Assembly: GCA_963777735.1 (NCBI GenBank)
Contig: CAVZRQ010000008.1
Location: 620,001 to 684,000, forward strand
Source: ZC4RG30 sp963777735
Lineage (GTDB): Bacteria; Pseudomonadota; Gammaproteobacteria; Steroidobacterales; Steroidobacteraceae
Direction of reading: 5' to 3'
DNA: 64,000 nucleotides
The translations under genes and the position numbers were made by a program. Below are positions 50,637-62,211 of this stretch, piece after piece. The notes below the pieces were generated by a model, which did no database searches, was not told where the DNA came from, and worked only from the letters and a program-made list of their open reading frames with translations. Positions within the stretch are counted from its first letter, which is position 1. Each line of letters opens with the position of its first letter.

Positions 50637-51614
50637 ATGACCCGTATCAGCCTCCGGCGCCTGCGCCAGGATCCGCATGTCCGCGCCCTGACGCGCGGCG
50701 CCCGCCCGCACCCCGAGCAGTTCATCCAGCCGCTGTTCGTGGTGGAAGGCATCGCGGAGCGGGAAACCATTCCCGGTCTGACCGGCGTGTACCGCGAAAC
50801 CCCGGCTTCGCTGCTGACGCAGATCGAGTCCGACCTCGCGCACGGCGTCAGCAAGTTCCTGCTGTTTGGCGTGCCGGCGAGCCATGCCACGCATGACATC
50901 GACTGGTCCTTCACTGCCGGGCAGATAGCGGCCGTGAAGAAGAAATTCGGCAAGGACGTCTGGCTCGCGGTCGACGTGTGCCTGTGCTCGGCCACGCCGC
51001 ATGGCCATTGCGGTGTGCTGAACGATTCTGCCGATCACCTCGACAATGCGGCCAGCGTGCAGGAACTGGCCGCGGCCGCCCTCGCCTACGCGAAGGCCGG
51101 CGCAGACTGCGTGGCTCCCAGCGACATGATGGATGGCCGCATCGGCGCCATCCGCGCCACGCTCGACGACAACGGACTCGAGCGCACGGTGCTGATGAGC
51201 TACGCCGCCAAGTTCCATTCCAGTTTTTATGGCCCCTTCCGCGTTGCGGCCGACTCGGCGCCGAAGACAGCCAGTGGCCTCACCGATCGTTCTTCGTACC
51301 AGATCGATCCCTCGCGCGCGGGCGACGCGCTGCTGTCGGTGGAACGGGATGTGGCCGAAGGCGCCGACATCCTGATGGTGAAGCCCGGCATGCCCTATCT
51401 CGACATCCTCGCCGACCTGTCGCGCCAGTTCGCGCACCCCTGGGCGGTGTATGAAGTCAGCGGCGAATACGCGGGCATCGAACTGCTGGCCGACCAGGGC
51501 CTGGCAAACCGCATCAATGCCCACCGCGAAGCCTGGACCGGCTTCGTGCGCGCGGGTGCTTCCATGATCATCAGCTATGGCGCCCGCCATGCGAAGGAAT
51601 GGCTGGCTACATGA
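50637..51614 (+). CDS. hemB: Porphobilinogen synthase (delta-aminolevulinate dehydratase)
   Basis: A 325-residue enzyme that condenses two 5-aminolevulinate molecules into porphobilinogen. The Schiff-base lysine is Lys249 in ILMVKPG and the accompanying Lys192 lies in YAAKFHSSFYGP. Cysteines at 115, 117 and 125 (VCLCSATPHGHC) indicate a zinc-dependent enzyme. It overlaps hemL by four bases (ATGA). Confidence 0.95.
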   Translation: MTRISLRRLRQDPHVRALTRGARPHPEQFIQPLFVVEGIAERETIPGLTGVYRETPASLLTQIESDLAHGVSKFLLFGVPASHATHDIDWSFTAGQIAAVKKKFGKDVWLAVDVCLCSATPHGHCGVLNDSADHLDNAASVQELAAAALAYAKAGADCVAPSDMMDGRIGAIRATLDDNGLERTVLMSYAAKFHSSFYGPFRVAADSAPKTASGLTDRSSYQIDPSRAGDALLSVERDVAEGADILMVKPGMPYLDILADLSRQFAHPWAVYEVSGEYAGIELLADQGLANRINAHREAWTGFVRAGASMIISYGARHAKEWLAT

Positions 51615-52877
51615 CGACTTCCGATTCCCTGTTTGCACGGTCGAAACTCGTTTCACCGGGTGGCGTGCATTCACCCGTGCGCGCGTTCAAGGGCGTGGGT
51701 GGCACACCCCGCTTCATGACTGGCGGTGCCGGCGCGTTCATTCGTGACGTGGACGGCCGCGAGATCCTGGATTTCTGCATGGCCTTTGGCCCGTTGATTC
51801 TGGGGCATGGCAACCAGAAGGTGCGCGATGCAGCCGTCGGCGCCATCGACAAGGGCTGGAGCCTCGGCACCTGCGAACCCTACTCGCTGGCGCTGGCCGA
51901 GTTCATCACCAGCCGCATTCCGTGGGTGGAGAGCATCCGCTTCGTGAATTCCGGTACCGAGGCCGTGATGTCGGCGCTGCGCGTGGCGCGCGGCGCCACC
52001 GGCCGCGACCGCGTCCTGAAGTTCGATGGCTGCTACCACGGCCATACCGACGCCATGCTGATCCGTTCGGGTTCCGGACTTGCCGAAGCAGCGGAGCCAG
52101 ACAGTGCAGGCCTGAACAAGGCCACCGTGGGTGGAACGCTGGTGGTGCCGTTGAACGACGAGGCCGCGCTGGAAGCGGTTTTTGCCGCGCATGGCGACGA
52201 GATCGCCTGCGCCATCATCGAGCCGCTGCCCGCCAATTACGGCCTGCTGCCGCAACGGCTGGAGTATCTGCAGCTGCTGCAGAAGCTCTGCCGCAAGCAC
52301 GGCGCGCTGCTGCTGCTGGATGAAGTGATCAGCGGCTTCCGTGTGGGCTTCCAGGGCTGCGCAGGTTTGTTCGGCATCGAGCCGGATCTCGTGACCTACG
52401 GCAAGGTGATTGGCGGCGGCTTCCCGGTGGGTGCGTACGGCGGCAAGCGTCAGTACATGGAACTGGTAGCGCCGGCCGGGACCGGTTTACCAGGCTGGCA
52501 CACTGAGCGCGAATCCGGTGGCCATGTGCGCGGGGCTTGCCACACTCGAGCAGCTGGCGGATGGCCGACTTTACGCGCAGCTGGAATCGCTGGGTGCATC
52601 GCTCGAGCAGCAACTCACCGCGATTCCCGGAGTTACCGTGCAGCGCCTGGGATCCGTGTTCTGGCCATACCTCGCCGCGAACGCAGCTCCCCTGCGCAGC
52701 CTGGCAGACATGAAACGGAAACCCGCGACACCGTTTGGTCCGGTGTTTCACCGGCTGCTGGATGCGGGCATCTATCTTGCGCCCAGCGCTTTCGAGGTGG
52801 GTTTCCTCTCTGCCGCGCACACCCCGGCACATGTGGAACAGCTGGCGCAAGGACTACGCGCCGCGCTGCAGGGGTAA
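51611..52877 (+). pseudogene. hemL: Glutamate-1-semialdehyde 2,1-aminomutase, apparent frameshift
   Basis: Two frames together give a 421-residue HemL, which makes 5-aminolevulinate in the C5 pathway. The first frame has SPGGVHSPVRAF, FVNSGTEAVMSALR, LLLDEVISGFRVG and the PLP lysine in TYGKVIGGGFPVGAYGG. At 52481 an extra A breaks the reading frame: removing it restores AGPVYQAGTL followed by SANPVAMCAGLATLEQL and a normal C-terminus. An inactive HemL should be lethal unless another copy exists, so sequence error is likely. Coupled to hemB by ATGA. Confidence 0.9.
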
Positions 52878-52880
52878 TCG

Positions 52881-53361
52881 TCAGCGGGCGGCTTGCCCGT
52901 AGCGCATGCGCGCATGGGTGAGTTGGCCCACGCTGGTCTGGTAGGCGACGCTGAACCGGTCGAGCTGGGCGATGGCCACGTTGGCGTCATCGCCATCCAC
53001 CAGATCGAAGGCATCGAACCCACAGCGGGCCAGGAAATAGACCTGGTCCGTGCGCACGGCACCCACCGCACGCAATTCGCCCTTGTAGCCGTGCCGCTCG
53101 CGCAACAGGCGGGCCTGTGTGTAACCCCGCCCCTCACCGGTGGTGGTGAAATGGACGGCGATCAGCGGCAGCTGTGGCAGGTGCGGCAGCAGTGACGTGA
53201 GGTCCTGGTCTTCTGGTTTCAACAGCACGGCACGGGCTGCTGCGGGCTCGCCCGCCGCAATGGCCTTCAGGTAGTCAGCCAGCGGCAACAGCAGGTGCTG
53301 CGCGTTGGCGGCCGCTTCGCTGCCGGCGAGCACCCACTCATTGGCACAGAGCGCGCGGTTC

Positions 53362-53378
<17 letters not shown>
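52881..53378 (-). CDS. DUF934 protein associated with sulfite reductase
   Basis: A 165-residue DUF934 protein: MPQLIKNRALCANEWVL at the start, VHFTTTGEGRGYTQARLLRERHGYKGELRAVG in the middle, and FDLVDG near the end. In many proteobacteria it is encoded directly after the siroheme sulfite reductase and is thought to help it. The ATG at 53378 overlaps the reductase stop by 17 bases. It converges on hemL with only 3 bases between stops. Confidence 0.87.
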
Positions 53379-55009
<1,631 letters not shown>

Positions 55010-55083
55010 GCGCGGATTTTAGTCCAGATTTCCGCAAGAAAGGCCGCTGAACGGTGCATTTTGATCTGCGCCGGCGTTATGTG

Positions 55084-57819
55084 TCAGCCGGTGGTCTGGA
55101 GCCCTTGGGCAATACCGCTGACGCTGGCAAGCAACGCCTGCAACAGGTCCTCGTCCTCTCGCGCCGTAGCCCGCCAGCGACGCAGGAGGTCCACCTGCAT
55201 CAGGTTCATCGGGTCCACGTAGGGGTTGCGCAGCTGGATGGCACGCTGCTGGGTCCGGTCGCCGTCCAGGAGCTCGGATTCGTCCTTGATGGCCAGCACG
55301 GCATCCCGCGTGCGCTGGAATTCGTCGCGCAGCACGGCCATGTAGGGGCGCAGCCCTGGAGAGGCGAGCTCTCCATACCGTTCGGCTATCGCAAGATCGG
55401 TACGTGCCAGCTGCCCCTCGATGTCATCGATCACCAGGGCGAAAAATGGCCATTCCGCATACAGCGCACGCAGCTGCGCGAGTCCATCGTTGGCCATGCC
55501 GCCATGCAGCGCAGAGCCCGCACCATACCAGCCGGGCAGAAAGTAACGCGCCTGCGACCAGGCGAACACCCACGGTGTCGAGCGGATGGACAGCACGCCG
55601 GAACCTGAATTCGCGCACTCCCAGATGGAGCGGGAACCGATCTGCATCTTCTCGATGACATCGATCGGTGTCGCTGCGCGAAAGAAGTCGTTGAATCCGG
55701 GATCGTCGACGAACAGCGCGCGCCAGACACCGCGACTGTGGTCGGCCAGCTTGCCGAGCAGCGCATGTTGTTGCGGCAGTTCGACGCGGGCGGTACCGCG
55801 GCGGCGGGCCAGAGTCGCCATGCCCAGCACACCGAATGCCCGTTCCAGGGAACGCAGGGCATTGGCATGCAGCCCGTAGTTCTGGCTGATGATCTCGCCC
55901 TGTTCGGTGATGTGCAGGGATCCGTCGATGGTTTCCGGTGGCGCGGCACGGATCATCGCATCCAGTCGCGAGCCACCCCGCGCGGTGCTGCCACCGCGTG
56001 CATGCTGGATGAACGCCGCCTGCTTCGCTTCAGCGAATGTCTCCACCAGATTGCGCTGCGCGTCGAATACCGCCATGCGCATGCCGAGATAGCCGCTGTC
56101 GCGTCCCGCTTCGGAATATCCGACCAGCAGCGGTTGTGGCGCGGCGCGCGCGGCCAGATGTTCACGATAGTCGGCATTGTCGAGCACTTCGCGCATGATC
56201 CGGCCCGCGGCGCGCAGGCTGTCGCCGGATTCGAACAGCGGCGCAAAATCCATTCCGACCACTCCCGATCGCCGGTCATCCACGCCCGCCCAGCGGGCGA
56301 GCACCAGCGGCGCCAGGATGTCGTCTGGTCCTTCGGTTGCGGCCACAACATAACTGCCGATCGCCCGTTCACCGAACCGGGCGCGGCACTGCATGGCGGC
56401 TTCGAAAACCGCCAGTGTGCGGCGACTCAATGCATCCAGCGGTGCGATCGGACCCACATCCCGCCGCAGCATGTCCGCCAGGCGCGCCATCCGGTCGGCG
56501 CGGCTGCGCTGCAGCCATTCCGGATCGTCCATGCCCTGCCCGATCACGCGGTGATGCACGTCCGCGCGCTGCTTCAGGTCGAGCGCGGCCAGGTGAAAGC
56601 CGAAGGTGTCCACCCGCAACAGCAGCCTGCGCACCAGCTGGTAGCCCGCACTGTTGCCCCGGTTTTCCTGCAGGCTGCGTGCAGCCAGCATGAGGTCGGC
56701 GCGGAACTGCTCGCAGCGCTCGTAGCGGTTCGCCAATCCCTCGTAGGTCTGCCGCAGCCGCTCACCGACCTGCGCGAAGAACACCCGGTAAGGCATCTGG
56801 TCGTGACGCGCCGGTGCACCCGAGCGCGCGCCAGGCAGCAGCATGGCGTATTCGTCAATGCGACGCTGCAGGTCCGGAGAAATCGCGACGCGGCTGGCGC
56901 TCTGCGACAGCAGCTGCGAAAGCTGCTGGCATTCCTTGAAATATTCCTGCACCACCACCTGCTGCTGGCGGGCGAGTGTTTCGCGGATGGTCTTGGCATG
57001 CACATCCGGGGTGCCTTCCATGTCGCCGCCGACCCAGGTGCCGAACCCCAGCACCACCGGTGGATCGATTCCAGCCACGCTCACGCCGTAGAGATTCTCC
57101 AGCGCAGCGCCAATCTCTTCGTAGAAGGTAGGCACGATGCGATACAGCACTTCGGCAAAGTGAAACATCGCGAACTCGCGCTCATCGGCGATCGTGAGTC
57201 GCTGCCGCGGATGCTCTTCGGTCTGCCAGCCCGTGGTGATCTCGGTGCGCAGCCGTGCCCAGACATGGCGCTGCTCCTGTGGATCCAGCTTCGGGTTCAG
57301 GCGGTCGAGCAGCGCGCCGGCCATGCGCTGCCAGCGACGCAGTTGCGTGCGGCGCGGAGACTCAGTGGGATGTGCGATCAGGATCGGCTGGATACGCAGG
57401 CTGGCCAGCAGCTGCAGCATGTCGTCCAGAGAAAGCCCCTGCGCCTTGATCTGCGCCAGGGAGTCCTCGATGCCACCAGGCTGCGGCCGACCACCATCCG
57501 CGACGAAGTACTCGCGACGGCGCCGGATCCGGTGCACCTTCTCGGCGAGATTGACTGCCTGGAACCAGGTCGAAAAGGCCCGCACCAGATCCCGGGCGAT
57601 GGCAGGCGGACGCCCTGCCACGCGCTGCTCCAGCCGGGCAACCGGGGCCTCGATGTCATCGCGGCGCTCGATGGCCGCACAACGATCCGCTTCGACCAGG
57701 GAGTACAGCTCGTCGCCGCCCTGCTCGCGCAGCATTTCGCCCACCAGCACGCCCAACTGGTGCACGTCCTCGCGCAGGGCCAGGTGCTTGGGCGGAAACT
57801 GGATCTGATGGCGGTCCAC
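55084..57819 (-). CDS. ppc: Phosphoenolpyruvate carboxylase
   Basis: A 911-residue enzyme of normal length that carboxylates PEP to oxaloacetate, replenishing the TCA cycle. Key segments are present: LIAHPTESPRRTQLRR (catalytic His), GFGTWVGGDMEGTPDV, VGYSEAGRDSGYLGMR and the substrate loop HARGGSTARGG. The C-terminus ends QTTG, close to the family's QNTG. The HARGG and YSEAGRD spellings differ slightly from the E. coli HGRGG and YSDSAKD forms. It is 40 bases downstream of the orphan CxxCH gene. Confidence 0.93.
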   Translation of the reverse strand: MDRHQIQFPPKHLALREDVHQLGVLVGEMLREQGGDELYSLVEADRCAAIERRDDIEAPVARLEQRVAGRPPAIARDLVRAFSTWFQAVNLAEKVHRIRRRREYFVADGGRPQPGGIEDSLAQIKAQGLSLDDMLQLLASLRIQPILIAHPTESPRRTQLRRWQRMAGALLDRLNPKLDPQEQRHVWARLRTEITTGWQTEEHPRQRLTIADEREFAMFHFAEVLYRIVPTFYEEIGAALENLYGVSVAGIDPPVVLGFGTWVGGDMEGTPDVHAKTIRETLARQQQVVVQEYFKECQQLSQLLSQSASRVAISPDLQRRIDEYAMLLPGARSGAPARHDQMPYRVFFAQVGERLRQTYEGLANRYERCEQFRADLMLAARSLQENRGNSAGYQLVRRLLLRVDTFGFHLAALDLKQRADVHHRVIGQGMDDPEWLQRSRADRMARLADMLRRDVGPIAPLDALSRRTLAVFEAAMQCRARFGERAIGSYVVAATEGPDDILAPLVLARWAGVDDRRSGVVGMDFAPLFESGDSLRAAGRIMREVLDNADYREHLAARAAPQPLLVGYSEAGRDSGYLGMRMAVFDAQRNLVETFAEAKQAAFIQHARGGSTARGGSRLDAMIRAAPPETIDGSLHITEQGEIISQNYGLHANALRSLERAFGVLGMATLARRRGTARVELPQQHALLGKLADHSRGVWRALFVDDPGFNDFFRAATPIDVIEKMQIGSRSIWECANSGSGVLSIRSTPWVFAWSQARYFLPGWYGAGSALHGGMANDGLAQLRALYAEWPFFALVIDDIEGQLARTDLAIAERYGELASPGLRPYMAVLRDEFQRTRDAVLAIKDESELLDGDRTQQRAIQLRNPYVDPMNLMQVDLLRRWRATAREDEDLLQALLASVSGIAQGLQTTG

Positions 57820-57859
57820 GGGGCTGGGATTCTACCCATCCGCCGTTACCGGTGCGCGG

Positions 57860-59206
57860 TCAGCGGGGCCTGCCCTGCAACCGGCTCGCCAGCCGCGGGT
57901 GGGTTTCGAGCAATATCTGGGTAATGGCGGTCCGGTCCGCCGGATCCAGGCGTGCCGAAATACCGGTGGTATCCCGACCCTGCAGCACCTCGACAACACG
58001 GGAATCGATGTAGTCCCTCACATAGGGAGGCAGGGAATCGAGTTGTGGTGAGTACACGAGGTAACTCAGGGGGTAACGGAATACGCGCTGGTAGAGCGCC
58101 AGCTGCCGCAGGCTCCGGCCCTTCGAATCCTGCGGCGCCAGCTTCGAGAACCGCTCGGCAAAGCCGTTGCTCCCTGCGATCCTGTCTTCCAGCGGCGCGG
58201 CATCGGCGAAGAACAAGCCGCGCACTACACCCTCAACAATGGTCCGCAATGCCTTCTGGTCACGTTCGCCGACATCTGCCCAGATCTGTGGTTCGCCCAC
58301 CGTATCACGTCCGTTGCGGGCGATGAGCGAGCGCACCTTGTAGTTGGCACGCGTGATCAGGTTCTGGACCCAGGACTGATGCTCCAGCACCAGCAGGGCG
58401 ACGATGTCGCTTTTGTCTGTGAGATAGGCACTGGTATCGAAATACCCGGCCAGCGACTGCAGATCGCCGCGCTCTGGCAGCAGCTTGCGCAACTGCTCGC
58501 CGCCGAGAGATTCACGCAGCGGCATGTTGCCAAAATGGGCCTGCTTGCCATGCCGGCCAGTGACATACCAGCCTCCCCAGCGCTGCGCGAGTGGCGTCCG
58601 ATCGTCCACATCCGTCGCACTGCTGAAAGTCCGGGTATCGCGCGGATCATCGACAGGCGCCGACATCGCGAGGATGCGAGGCACACCACCCCCGGTCATC
58701 GAAAAATTGTCGTGGCAGCTCAGGCAGCCGCCTCCTTCGCGTGCCAGCTTGACGACTGACTCGCGGCGATTGTCCATCACGAAGAAGACCGGACCCATTG
58801 CCGCATCCATTGAAGTCAGCTCGAGCAACGGACTGCCCTGCACCCAGGCTACATGGGTATCGTCGTTGAAATAGATGGCGCGCGGCATGGCCGCATTGAT
58901 GCTTTCGGATTGCAGGCTGGTTTTTGAATGCACCAGCAGCTGCGAATCGACGTGGATGTCCAGCGCCTGAAGCAGCGCGCGCAGATAACCCCATTTCGGT
59001 TCCCACTCCAGCGACAGCTGGCCACTCTCCAGCTGTTGTTTCAGGCGCGAAAGGCGATTCTGCGTGGGGACACCGGAATACCCGATGGCCGGGTAGTCCT
59101 GATCGTAGCGCGCCACACCGGCCCGCAGCTGCTCGCTCTCGGCGCCTTTCACGACAGCGGTCAGTGCTGCAGCGACAATCAGCAGTAGTACGGAAAGGTG
59201 TTTCAT
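57860..59206 (-). CDS. Exported CxxCH (cytochrome c-like) protein of unknown function
   Basis: A 448-residue protein with a signal peptide (LSVLLLIVAAALTAVV) and a single heme-type motif GGGCLSCHDNFSMTGGG (about residue 165). The surrounding sequence is rich in structured segments (RAIYFNDDTHVAWVQGSPLLEL, RWGGWYVTGRHGKQAHFGNMP) found in exported proteins I know only as hypothetical. The start ATG 59206 follows a weak ribosome site; ATG 59233 is possible. It may bind heme and sit in the periplasm. No partner is evident. Confidence 0.75.
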   Translation of the reverse strand: MKHLSVLLLIVAAALTAVVKGAESEQLRAGVARYDQDYPAIGYSGVPTQNRLSRLKQQLESGQLSLEWEPKWGYLRALLQALDIHVDSQLLVHSKTSLQSESINAAMPRAIYFNDDTHVAWVQGSPLLELTSMDAAMGPVFFVMDNRRESVVKLAREGGGCLSCHDNFSMTGGGVPRILAMSAPVDDPRDTRTFSSATDVDDRTPLAQRWGGWYVTGRHGKQAHFGNMPLRESLGGEQLRKLLPERGDLQSLAGYFDTSAYLTDKSDIVALLVLEHQSWVQNLITRANYKVRSLIARNGRDTVGEPQIWADVGERDQKALRTIVEGVVRGLFFADAAPLEDRIAGSNGFAERFSKLAPQDSKGRSLRQLALYQRVFRYPLSYLVYSPQLDSLPPYVRDYIDSRVVEVLQGRDTTGISARLDPADRTAITQILLETHPRLASRLQGRPR

Positions 59207-59249
59207 GCGATTTGGACCGGCACGCGAAATCACAAGTTCCCGCGCTGGC

Positions 59250-61229
59250 CTAGCCAGTCAGCAGGATGGCCTCCGCATGCTCGATGGCCTCCGGCATGCC
59301 ATAGACCAGCAACACGTCGCCGCCACGCAGCGTCGTGGTCTCGGCCGGCTCTCGGCCGGTAATGCCCCGCCGGCGCAAGGCCGTGAACACGACTGCGGCG
59401 CCATGCGCACGCACCTCGGCCAGCGACCTGCCGACCGCCCAGGCGCGGGGTGGAATGACCACGGTTGCGATGCCTTCTCCGCGCTCGTCCAGCACGTCGC
59501 CGGCACTGGAATCGGCAGGCACCACGTCACGCAAGGTCACGTACCGGGCGCGACGGATCTCGCCGATCGTGCGCACCACGCGGGTCATGGGCACGTTGAG
59601 CAGCATCAGTACCTGTGACACCAGCATGAGGCTGGCCTCGAAAGTTTCCGGCACCACTTCGGTAGCACCCGCCGCTGTCAGTTCGGCGATACCCATGTCG
59701 TCTGCGGTGCGCACCAGCACCGGCACATCGCGGCGCTGCGCACGCACCGCTCGCACGATGCCAACCGAAACTGCGGGATTCGCGAAACTCACCACCACGG
59801 CGCTGGCATTGGCAAGCCCGCATGCCATCAGCACGTCTTCATCGGTGGAATCGCCGAAGATGACCGGATAACCGGCCTGCCGCGCCGGCCGCACGCGCGC
59901 CGGATCGAGATCGACCGCGACATATTCGAAACCCTGTGATTCCAGGACGCGGGCGATGTTCTGCCCCACCCGTCCGAATCCGCACAGCACGACATGCTCG
60001 CGTTTGGCCACTTCGCTGGTGGACGCCTCCTCGCGCTCGATGGACCGCTGTGGGGGCCCCTGCTCGCGCAGCACCGTACGGGCGAAGGTCTTGTTGAAGC
60101 GGATGCCGAAGGGCGCTGCCAGCATCGTGACCACCAGTGCCAGCAGCAGCGGTTGCACGACCACGGCCGGCGTTGCCGGTGACTGCAGCAGCAGCGTCAG
60201 CAGTGCCACACCGAATTCACCGCCGCCACCGAGCAGTATGCCGGTGCGCAGCGCCTTGAAGTGGGTAGCGACAAAACTCCGCACTGCAATCGTTCCGACG
60301 CAGACCTTGACGGCCACGATCGTGAACACCATCAGTGAAACCAGCAGGAACTGGTCGTAGATCAGTCGCAGGTCGAGCAACATGCCGACGGAGATGAAGA
60401 ACAGACCTAGCAGCAGCTCACGGAACGGCCGTATCACCGATTCAACCTGATGCCGATACTCGGTTTCGGCCAGCATCATTCCCGCCAGAAATCCGCCCAG
60501 TGCCAGTGACAGTCCTGCCTGCTCGGTCAGCCACGCTGCCCCCAGCACCACGAACAGCACCGTCAGGGTAAACAGCTCTTTAAGTCGGCTGTGCGCGATT
60601 TCGACGAACAGCGGCCGCAACAACCAGCGTCCGACCAGCATCACAACCAGCAGCGCCGCCACACCACTGGCAAGGGTCTGCGCGATGCCGGAGTAACTGA
60701 ACCGTTCCGGTTCGCCTTCGGCGATGGCCGTTGCCAGGGCCAGCAGTGGCACAAAGGCCAGATCCTGGAACAGCAGGATGGCGAGGGTCAGCCGCCCGTG
60801 TGTGCGGTTGATCTCGACCTGCTCGGTGAGCTGGCGGATCACGATGGCAGTGGACGACATGGAAAGCGCACCACCCACGACCACAGCCGTCAGCCAGGAC
60901 AGCCCCAGCATCCTGCCAATTGCCACGAAAACCGCCGTGGTGCACACCACCTGCAGCAGGCCGAGTCCGAACACCTCACGACGCATGGCGACCATGCGCG
61001 GCCAGGAAAACTCCAGGCCCAGCGTGAACAGCAGGAACACGACGCCGATCTCGGCAAGCAGATGAGTCTGTTCAGTCTCCGGCACGATGCCGAAGGTGAA
61101 GGGACCGACCAGCAGCCCGACCACGAGGTATCCGAGCACGGGCGGCATGCCGATGCGGCGCGCGAGCGTCACCACCAGCACGGATACCAGCAGCAGCGCG
61201 AGAACCTGTGTCAGCGGGTCATGCAGCAT
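59250..61229 (-). CDS. Kef-type monovalent cation:proton antiporter (CPA2) with TrkA domains
   Basis: A 659-residue transporter. Residues 1-385 carry about 12 membrane helices of the Na+/H+ exchanger type (RIGMPPVLGYLVVGLLVGP, GVVFLLFTLGLEFSW). A TrkA-N nucleotide-binding domain (HVVLCGFGRVGQNIA, near residue 410) and a TrkA-C domain at the end follow. Related proteins (KefB/C, YbaL) move K+ under nucleotide or glutathione control. The precise ion is not shown by sequence. Confidence 0.9.
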   Translation of the reverse strand: MLHDPLTQVLALLLVSVLVVTLARRIGMPPVLGYLVVGLLVGPFTFGIVPETEQTHLLAEIGVVFLLFTLGLEFSWPRMVAMRREVFGLGLLQVVCTTAVFVAIGRMLGLSWLTAVVVGGALSMSSTAIVIRQLTEQVEINRTHGRLTLAILLFQDLAFVPLLALATAIAEGEPERFSYSGIAQTLASGVAALLVVMLVGRWLLRPLFVEIAHSRLKELFTLTVLFVVLGAAWLTEQAGLSLALGGFLAGMMLAETEYRHQVESVIRPFRELLLGLFFISVGMLLDLRLIYDQFLLVSLMVFTIVAVKVCVGTIAVRSFVATHFKALRTGILLGGGGEFGVALLTLLLQSPATPAVVVQPLLLALVVTMLAAPFGIRFNKTFARTVLREQGPPQRSIEREEASTSEVAKREHVVLCGFGRVGQNIARVLESQGFEYVAVDLDPARVRPARQAGYPVIFGDSTDEDVLMACGLANASAVVVSFANPAVSVGIVRAVRAQRRDVPVLVRTADDMGIAELTAAGATEVVPETFEASLMLVSQVLMLLNVPMTRVVRTIGEIRRARYVTLRDVVPADSSAGDVLDERGEGIATVVIPPRAWAVGRSLAEVRAHGAAVVFTALRRRGITGREPAETTTLRGGDVLLVYGMPEAIEHAEAILLTG

Positions 61230-61272
61230 TCACCAGAGAATAGCCGAAGCCCTCTCTGGCCGGCAGACCGTA

Positions 61273-62199
61273 TCAGGCCGGGAAGAACTCGATCGGCTTG
61301 GTGGTGGTGATGGTCGCCACATCACGCGCCTGGAAACGGATCAGGCGCACGCGCGCAACGATCCTGCGCTCGAGTTCCGGATCGTTCAGTTCGCTGGAAA
61401 CCACGCGACAGGCGGTGACTTCCCCCGATGGCGCAATGGTGAACTCGAGCACCATCTTGCCCTGCAGCTCCGGCCGCTCACGCAGCGCACGGCTGTACAG
61501 CGCGTAGATCGCACCCTTGTTGCGATCGAATTCGAGTTCGATCTCTTCCTGGCTGCGCGCAGCCTTGCCGCTGTTGCCGGTGCGCGTCGCATTGTTGTCG
61601 GCACCAATGGCTGCCACACGTGAACTGACGGATGTCGTGGCATGGCCGGTCAGGGATCCGGCTCCTGATCCGTAGCCGCGGCTGCTGTTGGTCGACTGCA
61701 CGCCTGCGCTGCCGGTGCCGGCCTTGGAGGTGATCAATGAACGCTCGGCCTTGCTCTCGGCACCCACGGCGCCGGTGAGATTGCGGGTCTGCGTTGGCAT
61801 TTCCTGCGCAAGGTCGCGACGCAGGTCAGCGAGTTCGTCGCGTACCCTGCTGAGTGACTGCTCCGCCTTCTTGCGAGCCTCCACGACACGGTCGACAGGT
61901 TGAGGTATTGGCCGATCCTGCGGCTTGGGCAGATCGATGGGCTTGGGCGGCGGCGGCACAGGCGGTGGTGGCGGCTTCGGCCGCTCCTGAACCATCAGTC
62001 GCGCCAAACGCTCGGGTACGGCTTCTTCGGCCGTGCGGACCGGCTCTGGAAACTTCACGACCGCCACGATCACGAGGAACACCAGCAGCAATGCAAGCCC
62101 GATGGTCGCCAGTCGGCGGAAACGGCGATTGGCCTCAGGGTCGCCCTCCCAGGGCAACTCGAAGCTGCGGTAATACGGTGCCAGTACCATTGCGTTCAT
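61273..62199 (-). CDS. TonB-like energy transducer with AgmX/PglI-type C-terminus
   Basis: A 308-residue protein: one membrane helix near residues 28-47 (LATIGLALLLVFLVIVAVV), a proline-rich stretch (about 75-100, RPKPPPPPVPPPPKPIDL), a coiled region, a Ser/Gly/Thr-rich linker, and a C-terminal domain (GKMVLEFTIAPSGEVTACRVV) that matches the AgmX/PglI form of TonB. It would carry proton-motive force energy from ExbB/ExbD across the periplasm. It is the last gene of the ExbB-ExbD-ExbD-TonB set. Confidence 0.88.
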   Translation of the reverse strand: MNAMVLAPYYRSFELPWEGDPEANRRFRRLATIGLALLLVFLVIVAVVKFPEPVRTAEEAVPERLARLMVQERPKPPPPPVPPPPKPIDLPKPQDRPIPQPVDRVVEARKKAEQSLSRVRDELADLRRDLAQEMPTQTRNLTGAVGAESKAERSLITSKAGTGSAGVQSTNSSRGYGSGAGSLTGHATTSVSSRVAAIGADNNATRTGNSGKAARSQEEIELEFDRNKGAIYALYSRALRERPELQGKMVLEFTIAPSGEVTACRVVSSELNDPELERRIVARVRLIRFQARDVATITTTKPIEFFPA

Positions 62200-62211
62200 C
62201 GGGTTGTACCG

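Noticed and set aside
55738..57924. 728-codon open frame on the plus strand
   Set aside because: Antisense to ppc, which is intact and conserved across its length.
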